Counted from the first letter of the stretch, positions 10,610 to 22,875 are shown. The stretch is 64,000 bases of DNA from Ziziphus jujuba (GCF_031755915.1 NC_083384.1:29278501-29342500); one strand, 5' to 3'. A program made the numbers and translations. The notes: generated by a model not told the origin, from the letters alone.

Positions 10610-13036
10610 CTGAAACTAAAAAGGATTACAAAATTCACCAATATATATACATGAAAAATCCATCAAAATACTATTCAAAACAAACTATTTTTATTTCCCC
10701 TCGGTGAGTGTCAAAAAAATTTCCTTTAGAAATTACCTTACAATTGTTAACTTATTAGTTTATAAATTACCACTAAAATACTACAAAATGCATGTTGTAA
10801 ATAGAGTGTATTAACACCTTTTAGTTAATATGCAAAAAAGAAAAAAAGGAAAAAAGAAAAGTTGAAATAGACTTACATTAGCATGGGCGGAATATGATTT
10901 GATTTGCTTATTCCTTATCCATCAGAGCCAACAATGATTTCATAAGTAGCAGCAAAGCATGTCTTGAAGTTGTAGCACATAATTGTTCTGTTTTTCTCGG
11001 TTCCTCAATATCCAGTTGCTCTGTATCTACAAAACAGTCAAATACGCTTGGGTTTCTTAGAATGTGATTCATCATCGTCTTCTTCCTTAAGAGAGCCAAC
11101 AGCTTCACTTGCACTTGATTCACAACATTCATTGAAGCTTCTCTTATTCTTTCTTTCAGTTTCTGCATCACATCTCTCCATGTCTTGTTTGTATACAAAC
11201 CGAACCCCAAACTTCTTAATCTCACCATACTCACTTCCTAAGTTGCTGAGCTTCGAAATGAAACGTCCAATCTGCTCATAATAAGCAAGACAGACATGGA
11301 AAGAAGCCTCAATACTACAAGTAGTGGGCCAATCTAGTCCATCCATTTCTTGGCCAGATTCCGAAGACTGTCTTTTTACATACCATATGAGCACGTGATC
11401 TGAACTAAACTGGTTAAACATGGAGGACAAAGTACAATTATGATATTTGTAAAGACTACCATCGTCGATGGTTTTGAACTTCAGTGTACAACTAGTAATT
11501 AACATTCTATTTTTGTCAATTTTATTCCAATGAAAAACAATGCAGATTGCCAAAGCCAAGAAGTCGTCATTATTCCAATATGGAGGAAGCATAATATTAT
11601 TGATTGAAGTCCCACAAGTCTGATGGTTGAACCACTTTGGAATTTCATCTCCCGGATAGCAAAAGTTATGATAAGGCGTGTCCTGTTTCATGAACATAGG
11701 AGATTAATCAACTTGCTCAAAAATTATAAACCATCTCAGCAAACGAAGAGAAACAGATATACATACACTTCCAAATTTTATACTAGCCAGAATTTGAATT
11801 ACTACACGATCAGCTATCATGGTGTTATGTGTATTCCTATCCAATTTTTCACATCCGTAAAAATCAATATAATCAGTATAAACAAAGATATCGGACAGAT
11901 GGTCCAATAGTGGGGCGGCACTCCAGTTTGAAATGTTCTCCAGTGACGTGCAGCCACTTGCAGACAAGAACTTACATAGCGATTGAAGCTCCGGTAAATA
12001 TTTCAGTCTCTCACAATTATTCACATACAAAACATGCAAAGATGGTGGAAGGGAAGGCAATTTTTGAAGTTTTGAACAGAAGCCAAGCCTTATCGCCTTA
12101 AGGTTCCTTAAATTACATAGACCGTTGGGGAGAAACTCAAGATCCTTGCAACCACTTGTATCTAAATTTATGAGGGATACTAGATTTACAATGGACTCTG
12201 GTAACTCTTTAATCCCTGAGTAAGATAACTGAAGAAATCTTAAGCGTTTCATGGGCTCTAAGATTTCTGGAAACGTTTTCAGTTTCTCACAACCACATAG
12301 ATTTAATGATTCAAGAGATTTCAAATGATAAATGCTTGATGGAAGACTTTTAAATTTTCTGCAAAAAGACAATTTTAGTTGCACAAGACCCGAGAGATCC
12401 CCAATTGATGGTGGCACTGTCTCTATAGCTGTGTGACATAAAAGTAAACATCTTAAATTGGGTGCAAACTTTTGGGAAATGTGATCCTGAGATGAGTAGA
12501 GACATAAATTGCCTGTAAAACTTTGGATGCAACTTTTGAGATATGTGAAATTCTTCCAAAGATTCTTTATGCCTCCTAACCTTGCAACATCCAAGTATCC
12601 CTGTGTACTTTTTGATATATCATCAAGATCTCTGAGTTTGGAGCAACCATTCAAATTTAGATAAGTAAGCTTCTCAAGATTTGGAAGAGATGAAAGCACA
12701 TGAACCAAGCTTTTACAGCCTTCAAGATTTAAACTTTCCAGATTTGGAGAATGTGACAGATCTGGTAGTTCAGTAAGCAACTGGGAATAACTAAGATCGA
12801 TCCTCCTTAACATTGGAAGAGACTGTAACAAAAGGAGAAGAAGGGATTATAGTTAATCAGTATGCAAGTTCATATATATTACAGTAGAACATATTAAGCA
12901 TACCTTAACTTCATGATGATTCCAAAGTTTTTGTACATGGCTGCCATGCAGTATCAGTTCAACTAGATTTTCAGGAGAAAACTTTGATGGCAAAGATTTT
13001 AAAGGGTATAAATCCCACTGAAGATATGATAGCTTA

Positions 13037-13162
13037 TCAGAAAGATAAGAGCCAAGACCTTGAGGAAGGTAAAGTTTGAACTTCTTGTTATGAATATTGT
13101 CAGAAAGACGAGAACCAAGACCTTGGGGAAGGTACAGTTTGAACTTCTTTTCACAATAAATT
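13037..13162 (-). repeat. 63-bp in-frame tandem duplication in TNL-1 exon 3
   Basis: Units 13,037-13,099 and 13,100-13,162 both encode a KKFKLYLPQGLGS-type segment followed by LSD. TNL-2, -3 and -4 have this segment once. The length is 21 codons, so the frame is kept. Confidence 0.9.
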
Positions 13163-14055
13163 TTGAGAATTCGTAGATTATATATCTCTGAGAAGGCTGC
13201 ACGGCACACTTTTATATCTCTACTAATTTTAGACATGTTGAATGAGATGCCTTCAACACCTGCGGTACCCTGACAGTCAAATGAACACCAACATAGATAA
13301 GAATACCATATAATTAAGGATATCTACTAAGAACTCTTATGTAACCTGATAATTTTGTTTCTTGGAAATGATTTTGCATTTAAGGTTTCTTTTATAAGAA
13401 GATATCAGTCATTTTTAAAAGAAATCAATAGTGCAGTAGCACTTACCGTATTTCTTTCCAAGACATGGCAAACATCATTAACATCCCACACTCGACTACG
13501 TTTACCAGGTTCTCTGTGTTCGTCACGAACAATTGTCTGACCCACTTACCGCAGTAAATCATGCATCCAGAGCTCGTTGTTTTCACAACTTTCAATTAAA
13601 GATTTTTCAATAAGAACAGTTAGTCCAATTTTCACAAAGGAGTCACCTGCATCTAACATCTTTTCTGCATCTTCTCTAGTAAAAGACTGATTAATTAGAC
13701 ATGCAATGTCACGAAATAGATTTTGCTCCCCTTTATCTAATCCCTCATAACTGATTCTAAGCACATCTAGGATGTCCTTGTTGGGAATGATTTTCAATTT
13801 ATTTAATGCACTTTCCCATTCATCTATGCTTTTGGAGTGAAGGAAAGAACCCAACACTTTAAAAGCCAATGGATGTCCATCAGCGTAGCGTGTCGCATGG
13901 TTTACCAGCATTTCATCATCTTTTGAAGGAGAACTTTTTCCAAAAGCATGCAAATTGAACAGCTCTAAAGATTCTTTATGATTTAACCCTGCAAGCTTGT
14001 AAATATCATCAGCTTCTTTTTCAATTAGCACTTGCTTGTTTTTAGTTGTGACAAT

Positions 14056-14109
14056 GATTATACTCCCAGGTGCAAAGTGGTCGATTTTACTCCCAGATGC
14101 GAAGCGATC
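14056..14109 (-). repeat. 27-bp in-frame tandem duplication in TNL-1 NB-ARC
   Basis: Units 14,056-14,082 and 14,083-14,109 double the RNBS-B approach segment, giving DRFASGSKI followed by DHFAPGSII. TNL-3 has only DHFAPGSRI. It would insert nine residues just before the IVTT strand. Confidence 0.9.
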
Positions 14110-14909
14110 ATATGGTCCAACTATATCATCTAACTGCTTTGAACTATCTACATCATCTAGAACAATGAGCACTTTTAAGCGGCAGAGTTTGCCATGAATA
14201 AAAGATGATCCTACAAATGGGGTATCCATACTCAAAATAGATTCATCCCTTAATAAGTCAGATAGAAGTTTCTTTCTCATATAATTTCGCCCATAAATAT
14301 TCTTCCCTAACATTCCAAAGAAAGCAACAACTTTCAAATTGAAAATATGACAATCTTTGAAATACAGCACTAGCAAGGGTTGTCTTGCCAATACCTGCCA
14401 TGCCCCAAACACCTATAATGCGAACATCTTTTGTGCTGATGCATAATTTTGATTCAATTTCCTAAATCTTTTTTTCAATTCCAATGTGTTGCCCATTCAT
14501 ATGCACATTTGATGAAGGATATCTAAACAATTTCTTTGAAATGTCTTCAACAATTTTTTGAACTAATTTGTTTTCAGGCCTACAAAATAATCCAAAAAAA
14601 TATAATTATTAGAAAAATAGAACTGACATACATTAATTTATATAAAGTGTCTTAGATGAAAAAAACAAATGGAGCAACATTAGTAAAATATTTATTTATT
14701 ATTTGAATTACACAATTTATATATTTTCACTACAGTTCTTACCTATTTAGAATGAAAACGTAGTTTTATTTTTTTTATCGACTGCATTTTATTATTATTT
14801 TATTATATTTTAATATCTTTATCATTTGAAAATGGAATTATCAATTTTCTCTTATTTTTTCATTCATTTAGAGAAATTTAGTTAAACGATCTTAGAATAG
14901 AGAAGTTAC

Positions 14910-15385
14910 CTGAATTCCTTTGAATCCAACCCAGAAAGATTAGACGCTTCTGTCAAAGCAGCCTTCCACTGATGCACCTTCTCCATTCTGTCTCTGAAAC
15001 GTTCTTCAAGGTCAGCAAGTGAAACTCCATAACTCCCCGACTGCTTTCGTACAACTGATGGATCTATGCAGTAAAAGATTGGAATAACAATCTGTTCTCT
15101 TGTTTTCTTGCATTCAAGGATTTGCACAAGTTCATCCAAACACCATGTGGACGAAGCGTAGTTTTAAGAGAAAATAATCACCGAAATCTTGGATTCTTCG
15201 ATGGCTTTGCTAAGTGTTGGTGAAATTTTATCCCCTCTCTCGAGCTCATGATCCATGAAAGTTGAGATGTGCTTTGCTGATAGAGCTGCATAAAGATAGC
15301 TAGTGAATGTATTGTGTGTGTCCTCACCTCTGAAATTGAGAAAAACATCGTACTTTTCTTGAAAAGAAAGAGAAGAAGAAGCCAT
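14910..15385 (-). pseudogene. TNL-1 exon 1 (TIR) with nonsense codon
   Basis: TIR motifs in order: KYDVFLNFRGEDT, ISTFMDHELERGD, IEESKISVIIFS, then the stop TAA, then WCLDELVQILE with the glutamate expected to be catalytic. The stop cuts the domain before that glutamate, so even a truncated TIR-only product would lack NADase activity. The donor CAG|GTAACTT ends the exon at 14,910. Confidence 0.9.
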
Positions 15386-15683
15386 GCTTTGTATAACCAG
15401 CCACAAGTTAAAGAAAAATATTCATTGGAAAATTAAACCTTAATTAGAAACTCTCTCTTCAGTGAAGAAGGGCAGAGATAGAGTTAATTAGAAAATAGTT
15501 ACACTTTACTATAAACTAGCTAGATCAATCAGAGAAAATATAGTTAAGCTTACCCTTAGATTTAGCATTAGCTAGTAGACAAACTTTTACTGCTTTAATG
15601 ACTTGGTTATTCTTGCACCTGGAAATTAAGCTCCGACAACCAGACCCGGGGGGGGGAGGAGAGGATGGTGGTGTTATACCAAC
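15386..15683. other. TNL-1 upstream region
   Basis: Resembles the upstream regions of TNL-2 (about 33,000-33,260) and TNL-3 (49,386-49,640), for example AAGCTTA...TTTAGCATTAG and the later ACTTGGTTATTC. It should hold the TNL-1 promoter and 5' UTR, but I cannot place a start site. Copia C begins at 15,684. Confidence 0.6.
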
Positions 15684-16121
15684 TGTTACGGAATTGGGAG
15701 AAAAAACAAATAGCAACGGAAACAAAGAAAGCGAAGAACAAACACACAATTTACGTGGAAACCCTTGACGGGAAAAACCACCGGGCAGGGAGAAGCAAAT
15801 CCAATATCGAAAAATTGGTACAAAGGTGAGCAAAATTGCGCGATATCCTAAAACTCCAATTACAGCCAAAAAACCCCAAAAGCATCAAAATATATATTGT
15901 ACGGAAGACACCTTAAAATTGAACAGGTCCGTACCGCGGGGGCGCTGCTTCTGCACCCCCGTCGGGCTCAGTGGTGGGCTACGGTCTCGGGCCTATCGGT
16001 CCGAGACCTCCGCTTCCACCACAGAGCCCCAAATTTTTCTCCAAAATTAGTTTCACCAAATGAGTCACACCGCGAGCTTTTCGGGTCGGGTCAACAAGAA
16101 TTCGGGTCACTAACTCTAACA
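15684..16121 (-). repeat. Left LTR of copia C (3' LTR in element orientation)
   Basis: 438 bp, TG...CA ends, preceded by CCAAC. It contains a GC-rich stretch at about 15,930-16,020 that gives spurious open frames. Confidence 0.92.
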
Positions 16122-16234
16122 ATATCAACCTTGACACGAATTCCATATAAGGAATGAAAAAAAAAAAACATACAAAACTCCAATCTTCGATAAAAGTTGC
16201 CATCCTCTTCCACAAAAGCCCCTAAAGGCAAATC

Positions 16235-19200
16235 TCAACAACAAACACCAACCAAGTCCAAGCAATGCTCAAACTTGGCTACTGGAAGTGCCTTGGTCAT
16301 CATGTCAGCAGGATTATCATGAGTACTCACCTTGCTGACAACAATATCTCCACGAGCAATAACGTCACATACAAAATGATACCGAACATCTATATGTTTT
16401 GTCCTCTCATGAAACATCTGATCCTTAGTGAGATAGATAGCACTCTGACTATCACAATTGATGATCGTACTCTCCTGCTCAGAGCTCAACTCACCTATCA
16501 ACGCCTTTAACCAAATAGCTTCTTTCACCACTTCAGCTATAGCCATATATTCAGCTTCTGTAGTTGATAGTGCAACTGTTGCTTGCAAAACAGACTTCCA
16601 ACTGATAGAAGTATCTCCAAGAGTAAATACATAACCAGTAGTGGACCTCCTTCTATCAAGGTCCCCAGCAAAATCTGCATCAACATATCCACTTACACCC
16701 TCCTTACTTCCACCAAACTCTAAACAAGTGTTAGTAGTGCCTCTCAAGTACCTTAGAATCCACTTGATAGCTTGCCAGTGTTGTTTGCCAGGATTAGCCA
16801 TATACCGACTCACAACACTAACAGCATGTGCAATGTCAGGACGGGTACACACCATAGCATACATCAAACTACCAACAGCACTAGAATAAGGAACATGTGA
16901 CATATACTCAATATCTCTATCCGACTGTGGTGACATATCAGCAGACAATCTAAAATGAGTAGCTAATGGAGTACTTACAGGTTTAGCGTTCTTCATTCCA
17001 AAACGCTCCAGAACTTTCTCAACAAAAGATCTTTGAGTCAAGAAAAGTTTACCTGCAGATCTATCTCTCTCAATCTCCATCCCAAGAATCTTCTTTGCCG
17101 CTCCCAAATCTTTCATCTCAAACTCACCACTCAATTCTGCTTTTAATCTGTTGATATTGGATTTCTTCTTGGCCACTATCAGCATATCATCAACATAAAG
17201 CAAAAAATAGATAAATGAGCCATCTTCCAACTTCCTAAAATACACACAGCTATCATATTGGCTTCTAGAATAGCCATGGCTAACCATAAACCCATCAAAC
17301 CGCTTGTACCACTGATGAGGGGATTGCTTCAAACCATACAAGGACCTTTCCAACAAACACACATGATCCTCTTTTCCTTCAACCTCGAAACCTTCGGGTT
17401 GCTGCATATAAATTGTCTCCTCAAGCTCACCATGCAAGAAAGCGGTCTTCACATCTAGTTGCTCCAACTCTAAATCATGCATAGCAACTAGCGCTAACAA
17501 AGCACGAATAGAAGTATGTTTAAAGACAGGGGAAAATATATCATTAAAATCAACTCCCTGTACCTGTGAATACCCCTTCGCTACTAAACGTGCTTTGTAC
17601 CTCGCATCTTCAACACCAGGAATGCCTTCTTTCTTTTTGTAGACCCACTTGCATCCCACAATCTTCTTACCCTCTGGAGGTAATGCCAACTCCCAAGTGT
17701 GGTTCTTATGAAGCGACTCCACCTCTTCCTACATAGCAATTAACCACTTTGCAGAATCCTCACATGAAATGGCTTCATAATAGTTGCAAGGATCACTGGG
17801 ACTCTCGATCTCCTGTGCTGCAACATAAGCAAAAGTGACATAGTCAGCTAAACTAGAGGGCTTCTTGATCTCCCTGCGAGGTCTATCCTTGGCAATCGAA
17901 TGCTCCTGCACCTCCTCAATTCTCTCTTCTTCCACATGAGTGGGTGTCTCAAATGGGCCTGAAACTGAACCATTCTGTGAAGTACTTACTTCCTCCACTC
18001 TAAACTCCACCTGCTTTGGCACACTGTCTGAAACAACGAGCTCCTTTTTCGGATGCAGCATTGCCATCTCATCAAACACAACATCCCTGCTAATCACAAC
18101 CTTAGATGACTTTGGATCAGGAAGCCAAACTCTGTATCCTTTTACACCCTGCGGGTAACCAAGAAATATGTCCTTCTTCGATATAGGCTCAAGCTTACCA
18201 TCATTAACATGAACATAGGCAGGGCATCCAAACACCTTCAAATCTAAATAATTAGCAGGTTTTCCAGACCATACCTCTTCAGGAGTCTTGCAATCGATTG
18301 CTGCCGATGGAGAACGATTCACCAAGTAGCAAGCTGTAGCAGCTGCTTCTGCCCAAAAGTCCTGTGCTAACCCAGAATTCGACAGCATGCATTGGACTTT
18401 CTCCATAAGAGTTCTGTTCATCCGCTCAGCCACACCATTTTGCTGCGGAGTTCCTCTAACTGTGAGATGTCTAACAATCCCTTTGTTTCTACAAAACTCA
18501 TTGAAAACACATCACAGAACTCCAATCCATTATCTGTACGAAAGCGCTTCACCCTTCTTTCCGTCTGCTTCTCTACCAAAGCTTTCCATTGCTTGAAGAT
18601 AGCAAATACGTCATTCTTGTGCTTCAAAAAATATACCCAGACCTTCCTGGAGAAATCATCAATGAAGGTCAACATATATCTGCCACCACCCTTAGAAGCA
18701 GTACGTGCGGGTCCCCAAAGATCTGAATGAATGTAGTCTAGAGTACTTTTGGTTTTGTGAATTCCAGTACTGAAGCTAACTCTCTTCTGCTTCCCAAACA
18801 CACAATGTTCATAAAACTCCAACTTCGAGATACTCCGATCACCAAGCAAACTCCGTTTGCTCAACATCGCCAAACCTTTCTCACTCATATGGCCCAATCT
18901 CATATGCCACAAATGAGTAACATCCGAATTTGACATGGACACTGAAACAGCAGCCGACCCCATTACCACAGAACCCTGTAGCCTGTATCATGTACTAACC
19001 AGGCTAGCTTTCATCACCACCAAAGAACCCTTTAGAACCCTCAAAACTCCACCTCCACCAGAAAAAAAACAACCAGACTTGTCTAAAGCAGATAAAGAAA
19101 TTAAATTTTTAGACATATTTGGAACGTGACGTACCTCAGATAGTGTTTTGATAATTCCATCATGCATCTTCACCCTTACAGTTCCAATGCCGATGACACA

Positions 19201-20178
19201 GCAAGGATGATCATCTCCCATCAGCACAACACCTTTATCCACTGGAACATAAGAAGAGAACCAATCCCTGTGGAGACAGATGTGAAACGAACAGGCTGAA
19301 TCCAAAATCCATCCCTGCTTGCCCGAACTATCCTCAGTCACTGAATAAACATCTCCATCTTCAATTTCCTCATGTGCGACACTGGCTTCGGCATTTTCCT
19401 TACCCTTTTCATTATTTTTATTCTGAAGTTTACGACATTCAGTTTTGATGTGCCCTTTTTTCTTACAGTAGTGACAAATAAGGTTTCTGAACCTTGACTT
19501 CGATCTTGGCCGACTACCACCATTGTTATTTTGATCTCTAGATGATGTTCTACCTCTAACAATCAAACCCTCTCCTCCGGAACTCCCAAAGTTATTGTTA
19601 TCCGAACTGCTGGTCAACTCCTTATCAAACAACTCCTTAGAATACAAAGAAGCTTTCACGTCCTCCAATTTTGGGGTTTTATTACTGTAAATCAAAGTCT
19701 CCCTAAAATTTTTATACGACGGAGGTAAGGAACGCAGTAGCATTAGGGCCTGATCTTCATCATCATATTTAATGTCCATGTTCGCCAGATCCAACAAAAT
19801 AGTAGAAAAGTCATCTATGTGTGTTTTAATAGATGTACCTTCAACCATAGAAAGGGTGTATAGACGGTGCTTCGCAATCAGTTTCGTTGTGAGATTCTTT
19901 GTGATGTACAAAGATTCCAACTTGTCCCATAAGTCCTTTGTTGTCTTCTGATCAAGGACCTCCCTCAAAACTTCATTGGACAAGCATAGCTGAATGGTGG
20001 ATAGGGCACGCTCATCAACCTCGGCTTTCTTTTCGGCATCCCACGAAGACGGCATCTGCTCCTTGCCAACCAACGCCTTGTGTAAACCGTTCTATGTCAA
20101 AATCGCCTTCATCTTGACTTACCACATGGAGAAACTCATGTTGCGCTCAAATTTCTCAATGTCGAACTTTGTTACCAT
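16235..20178 (-). pseudogene. Copia C gag-pol, nearly complete but interrupted
   Basis: Gag starts at the ATG at 20,178 (MVTKFDIEKFERNMSF) with the zinc knuckle CHYCKKKGHIKTEC near 19,450. The protease region carries ILDSACSFHIC (about 19,300). Integrase follows (HMRLGHMSEKG, FIDDFSRKVW, FRTDNGLEF). A 495-codon open frame at 17,722-16,235 holds the whole RT and RNase H ([35 protein letters not shown]). Breaks: TAA at 20,121-20,119, TAG at 20,094-20,092, TGA at about 18,988, a frameshift near 18,480 in integrase, and TAG at about 17,729. The RT/RNase H frame is the longest intact retroelement frame in the window. Confidence 0.93.
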
Positions 20179-20214
20179 GATGGAAAAAAAAAAATTCCCA
20201 AATAGATCGACGCG

Positions 20215-20226
20215 TCTCTGATACCA
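20215..20226 (-). other. Primer binding site of copia C
   Basis: TCTCTGATACCA reads TGGTATCAGAGA on the minus strand, matching the initiator tRNA-Met primer site used by many plant LTR elements, two bases from the LTR start at 20,229. Confidence 0.85.
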
Positions 20227-20228
20227 CT

Positions 20229-20665
20229 TGTTACGGAATTGGGAGAAAAAACAAATAGCAATGGAAACAAAGAAAGCGAAGAACAAACACACAATTTATG
20301 TGGAAACCCTTGACGGGAAAAACCACGGGCAGGGAGAAGCAAATCCAATATCGAAAAATTGGTACAAAGGTGAGCAAAATTGCGCGATATCCTAAAACCC
20401 CAATTACAGCCGAAAAACCCCAAAAGCATCAAAATATATATTGTACGGAAGACACCTTAAAATTGAACAGGTCCATACCGCGGGGGCGCTGCTCCCGCAC
20501 CCCCATCGGGCTCAGTGGTGGGCTACGGTCTTGGGCATATCGGCCCGGGACTTCCGCTTCCACCACAGAGCCCCAAATTTTTCTCCAAAATTAGTTTCAC
20601 CAAATGGGTCGCACCGCGAGCTTTTCGGGTCGGGTCAACAAGAATTCGGGTCACTAACTCTAACA
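20229..20665 (-). repeat. Right LTR of copia C (5' LTR in element orientation)
   Basis: 437 bp, aligned end to end with the left LTR; followed by CCAAC. Confidence 0.92.
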
Positions 20666-20762
20666 CCAACTTTTCCCCTTATTTTCTAACTCATTTTGAC
20701 TTTTTGCAAAAGATTCTCTTCCTTTTTCCCTTTTGCTATTGTGGACCTAAAGTACACGGCTT

Positions 20763-21500
20763 AAGCTAAGATTATCTAAATTTATATATATTGAAAAAGG
20801 TCAATAAGATCACTGTATTTCTTTTTCAGAGATTGAGAATGGCGGAGTATTTTGGAAGTAGTAGAAAGGAAGTGGATGGTACTAATTGTATAAGTTCACT
20901 AAAATCTCTCCTATATTCCACCTAATTGAACGACTCCTCAAGAGACCGAAGAAAAAGCAACTCAAAATGATGAGCTGTTTAAGTTATTATCTCATTATTT
21001 TTGTAAGATTTGAACTTTTTATATAAGTTCTATTAGGATCGAAGTAGAACGCTCTCTAGACAACTAGTTTTTGATACCATATTAACTTATCATCAGCTTG
21101 AAAATTTTAAACTCCTAAGAAATGACCCAGATTATGTAGGCTAGCTATTACACACAGTGGCAAGTGGTAATTAATAATTTTATGTTAGCATGATCGTGTT
21201 GATGGATGTGGTGTGTCATTGTCACCTGTGTTTCCTTCTATTTCATGCACTTTCTCCATTACTCAAATATATATGTAAAATCTTTAATTGAAAAATCAGA
21301 TTTTGATCATAGAAATGGCTGTGCAGAATTTTGATGATCTCAAGTTCAGGTTGGAAGTGATTTCTGCTTAATGGGCTTGTTTAACAAACAAATTATGAAG
21401 AAATTGAGGTCCTTCTGCAATCTTGAATTCATAAAGTTGGTTTTTATTAAAGGTCTGTTTAATCTGAGGCATTCTTTGCATAGGAAACTGGTTACTTGTA
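20763..21500. repeat. TNL-downstream duplicated block, copy 2
   Basis: Matches 2,680-3,315 and 59,938-60,600 (GATTATCTAAATTTATAT, CTAGACAACTAGTTTTTGATACC, GACAATTAATAATTTTATG). The right end diverges into a segment with a short open stretch MAVQNFDDLKFRLEVISA (about 21,315-21,371) that has no counterpart in the other copies and is not called as a gene. Confidence 0.8.
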
Positions 21501-21673
21501 GGACACAGAAGAAACAGGAAGGAACACATGAAACAAATTGTCATTTTTCTAGATTTGAATCTAGCTGTCAAGTACTAGTGAAAATATGTTCAAACTTTAT
21601 ATGGAAAAAAACACTTGGATAGCTTGTACTTGTTACTTACTATAGACAGATATTTACACAGCTTAGAATAGTG

Positions 21674-22276
21674 TTGTGGATTCAGACAAACAAGAATGAA
21701 AGACAGTAATGAACACAAAACAATTTTAACGAGGTTCGGCCAAAAGAATTGCCTACGTCCTCCTGCTCAGGTTCTGAGCTTCTGCTTTTATTACTGAACG
21801 AGGAAATCAAGAGCTTAACAAAACCTTCAATGGCGAATCACACAGAAATCACCCAAACCAACCCGTAGCCCTTTTACACCCTCACTCAGCTTACATATAA
21901 TGCTTTCACCTCACAGAATTGATATAACGAAGAAAGATTCAAACTTTCTTTCTCTAACTCTGAAAACCAACTCAATTTCTATGTTCTGCAACTCTGAAAT
22001 TCGACACCACGAAGAAGAAGACGAAGACTGCTTATATAACCGTTTTCCAACTGACGTGGAAGAACTTGTTGACGTGGACCAATTGCTTTTAATCTTTCCC
22101 ATAACAATATTAACAACCGTGCATGTCTCACACGTGACTTAGTTAATCTGTTAGAACTGCTTAGTTAATCTGTTAAAACTGCTTAATACCAAAACGTCGT
22201 TGTCCCTCTTAAACTTTATAAGCTGGCTACAAAAATGTTGTCGTTTTGTCCTAATCTGTTTTTCACTTCGAGCACA
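21674..22276. mobile_element. LTR-like fragment or solo LTR
   Basis: Starts TGTTGTGGATTC and carries AACGAGGTTCGGCC...CCTACGTCCTC and GAGCTTCTGC. This order is also found near the start of the copia B LTR (54,122 onward). It ends near CTTCGAGCACA. The body otherwise differs from copia B, so it is a related, older family. I could not find a clear target-site duplication, so the exact ends and solo-LTR status are uncertain. Confidence 0.55.
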
Positions 22277-22299
22277 GGTTCGACTATCTGAAGCTGAAG

Positions 22300-22742
22300 C
22301 ATGATAGAATTTCTCAATTCCTCAACTCTTTAAGGATTAGTTCTTCACAAATAGGAATGCCAATATTTTGCAGTTCACGTATTTTGCGGACAAGCACATA
22401 AATCAACTCCAACAAAAGCTTTGTTGGATCCCAAAAACAAGGCATTCCAATGCGATGATCAGAAAAAAACAAGTGTATTTTACATAAAAAACATGTAAAC
22501 AAAATTAATGTGTCAAGGCTGCCCAGTTCATGTCAAAATTATCATCTCTCCATTCATTCGAAAACAACTGTTTTGGTGTCTGCATAGCACACAAACAGAT
22601 TCTTAATTTTATCTAATTTTCTCTGCAAATTAATATTTGTAAAAGGGTTAAACAGAAGTTATCAAAGAAATTCATATTGATGTCACGAAAAACAAGTAAT
22701 CCAATGCCAAAATAAGATGAAAGACAAAAGGAAGAGAGAACA
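22300..22742. repeat. Relic of TNL downstream flank
   Basis: Matches parts of the TNL-2 and TNL-3 flanks: the stretch TTTTGCGGACAAGCACATA...AAAAGCTTTGTTGGA has counterparts near 27,025-27,065 and 53,845-53,920. The stretch TCTGCATAGCACACAAACAGATTCTTAA (22,577-22,604) is a decayed 3' mini-exon, and 22,655-22,742 matches the sequence next to it. No TNL coding exon follows, so this is a truncated copy. Confidence 0.7.
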
Positions 22743-22875
22743 GAGGAAATGCATGGAAACATGGAAACAGAGTCAGAAAACAGAGGAAATGAAAAGGAAG
22801 CAGAATCAGCAAGAACAATAAGAAAGGAAAGAGGAAGTTGGTTTGCGAAGAAAAGCAGTTTGGGAAAAAAACAGC

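Larger units (their letters stand above)
11038..15385 (-). pseudogene. TNL-1: TIR-NB-ARC-LRR receptor pseudogene
   Basis: Same five-exon layout as TNL-2 and TNL-3: exon 1 15,385-14,910 (TIR), exon 2 14,579-13,447 (NB-ARC), exon 3 13,269-12,904, exon 4 12,822-11,767 (LRR), exon 5 11,682-11,038 (C-JID domain, PGDEIPKWF motif). All GT-AG borders and phases are kept. It is broken by a TAA at 15,166-15,164, where TNL-2 and TNL-3 have SENYAS or SKNYAS; a TAG at 14,464-14,462; a 5-bp deletion frameshift just after EEYL near 14,290; and a TAA at 13,548-13,546 right after the HDLLR motif. The P-loop has GMAGIGKTT. Two in-frame tandem duplications are unique to this copy (27 bp in NB-ARC, 63 bp in exon 3). 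Exons 3-5 remain open. An alternative ATG lies at 15,406. Confidence 0.93.
15684..20665 (-). mobile_element. Ty1/copia LTR retrotransposon C (minus strand)
   Basis: A 4,982-bp element with LTRs 15,684-16,121 and 20,229-20,665, flanked by the duplication CCAAC (15,679-15,683 and 20,666-20,670). LTR ends are TGTTACGGAATT...CTCTAACA. The complement of a tRNA-Met primer site, TCTCTGATACCA, lies at 20,215-20,226 beside the right LTR, which fixes the orientation as minus. The LTRs differ at roughly fifteen sites by eye. The protein style (CSFHIC protease region, [17 protein letters not shown]) resembles plant Tnt1/Tork-type copia elements. It lies about 300 bp upstream of the TNL-1 start, between gene and distal promoter. 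Confidence 0.95.

Noticed and set aside
10908..11234. Second open frame overlapping TNL exon 5 (also 28,609-28,818, 44,920-45,231 and 61,166-61,474)
   Set aside because: It is open in all copies but is the shifted frame of exon 5. The main frame carries the C-JID motifs and agrees in phase with exon 4, so the overlap is a shadow.
15826..16157. Open frames in the copia C LTRs (also 20,298-20,769)
   Set aside because: Present in both LTR copies because the LTRs are duplicates; no family resemblance and other strand from gag-pol.
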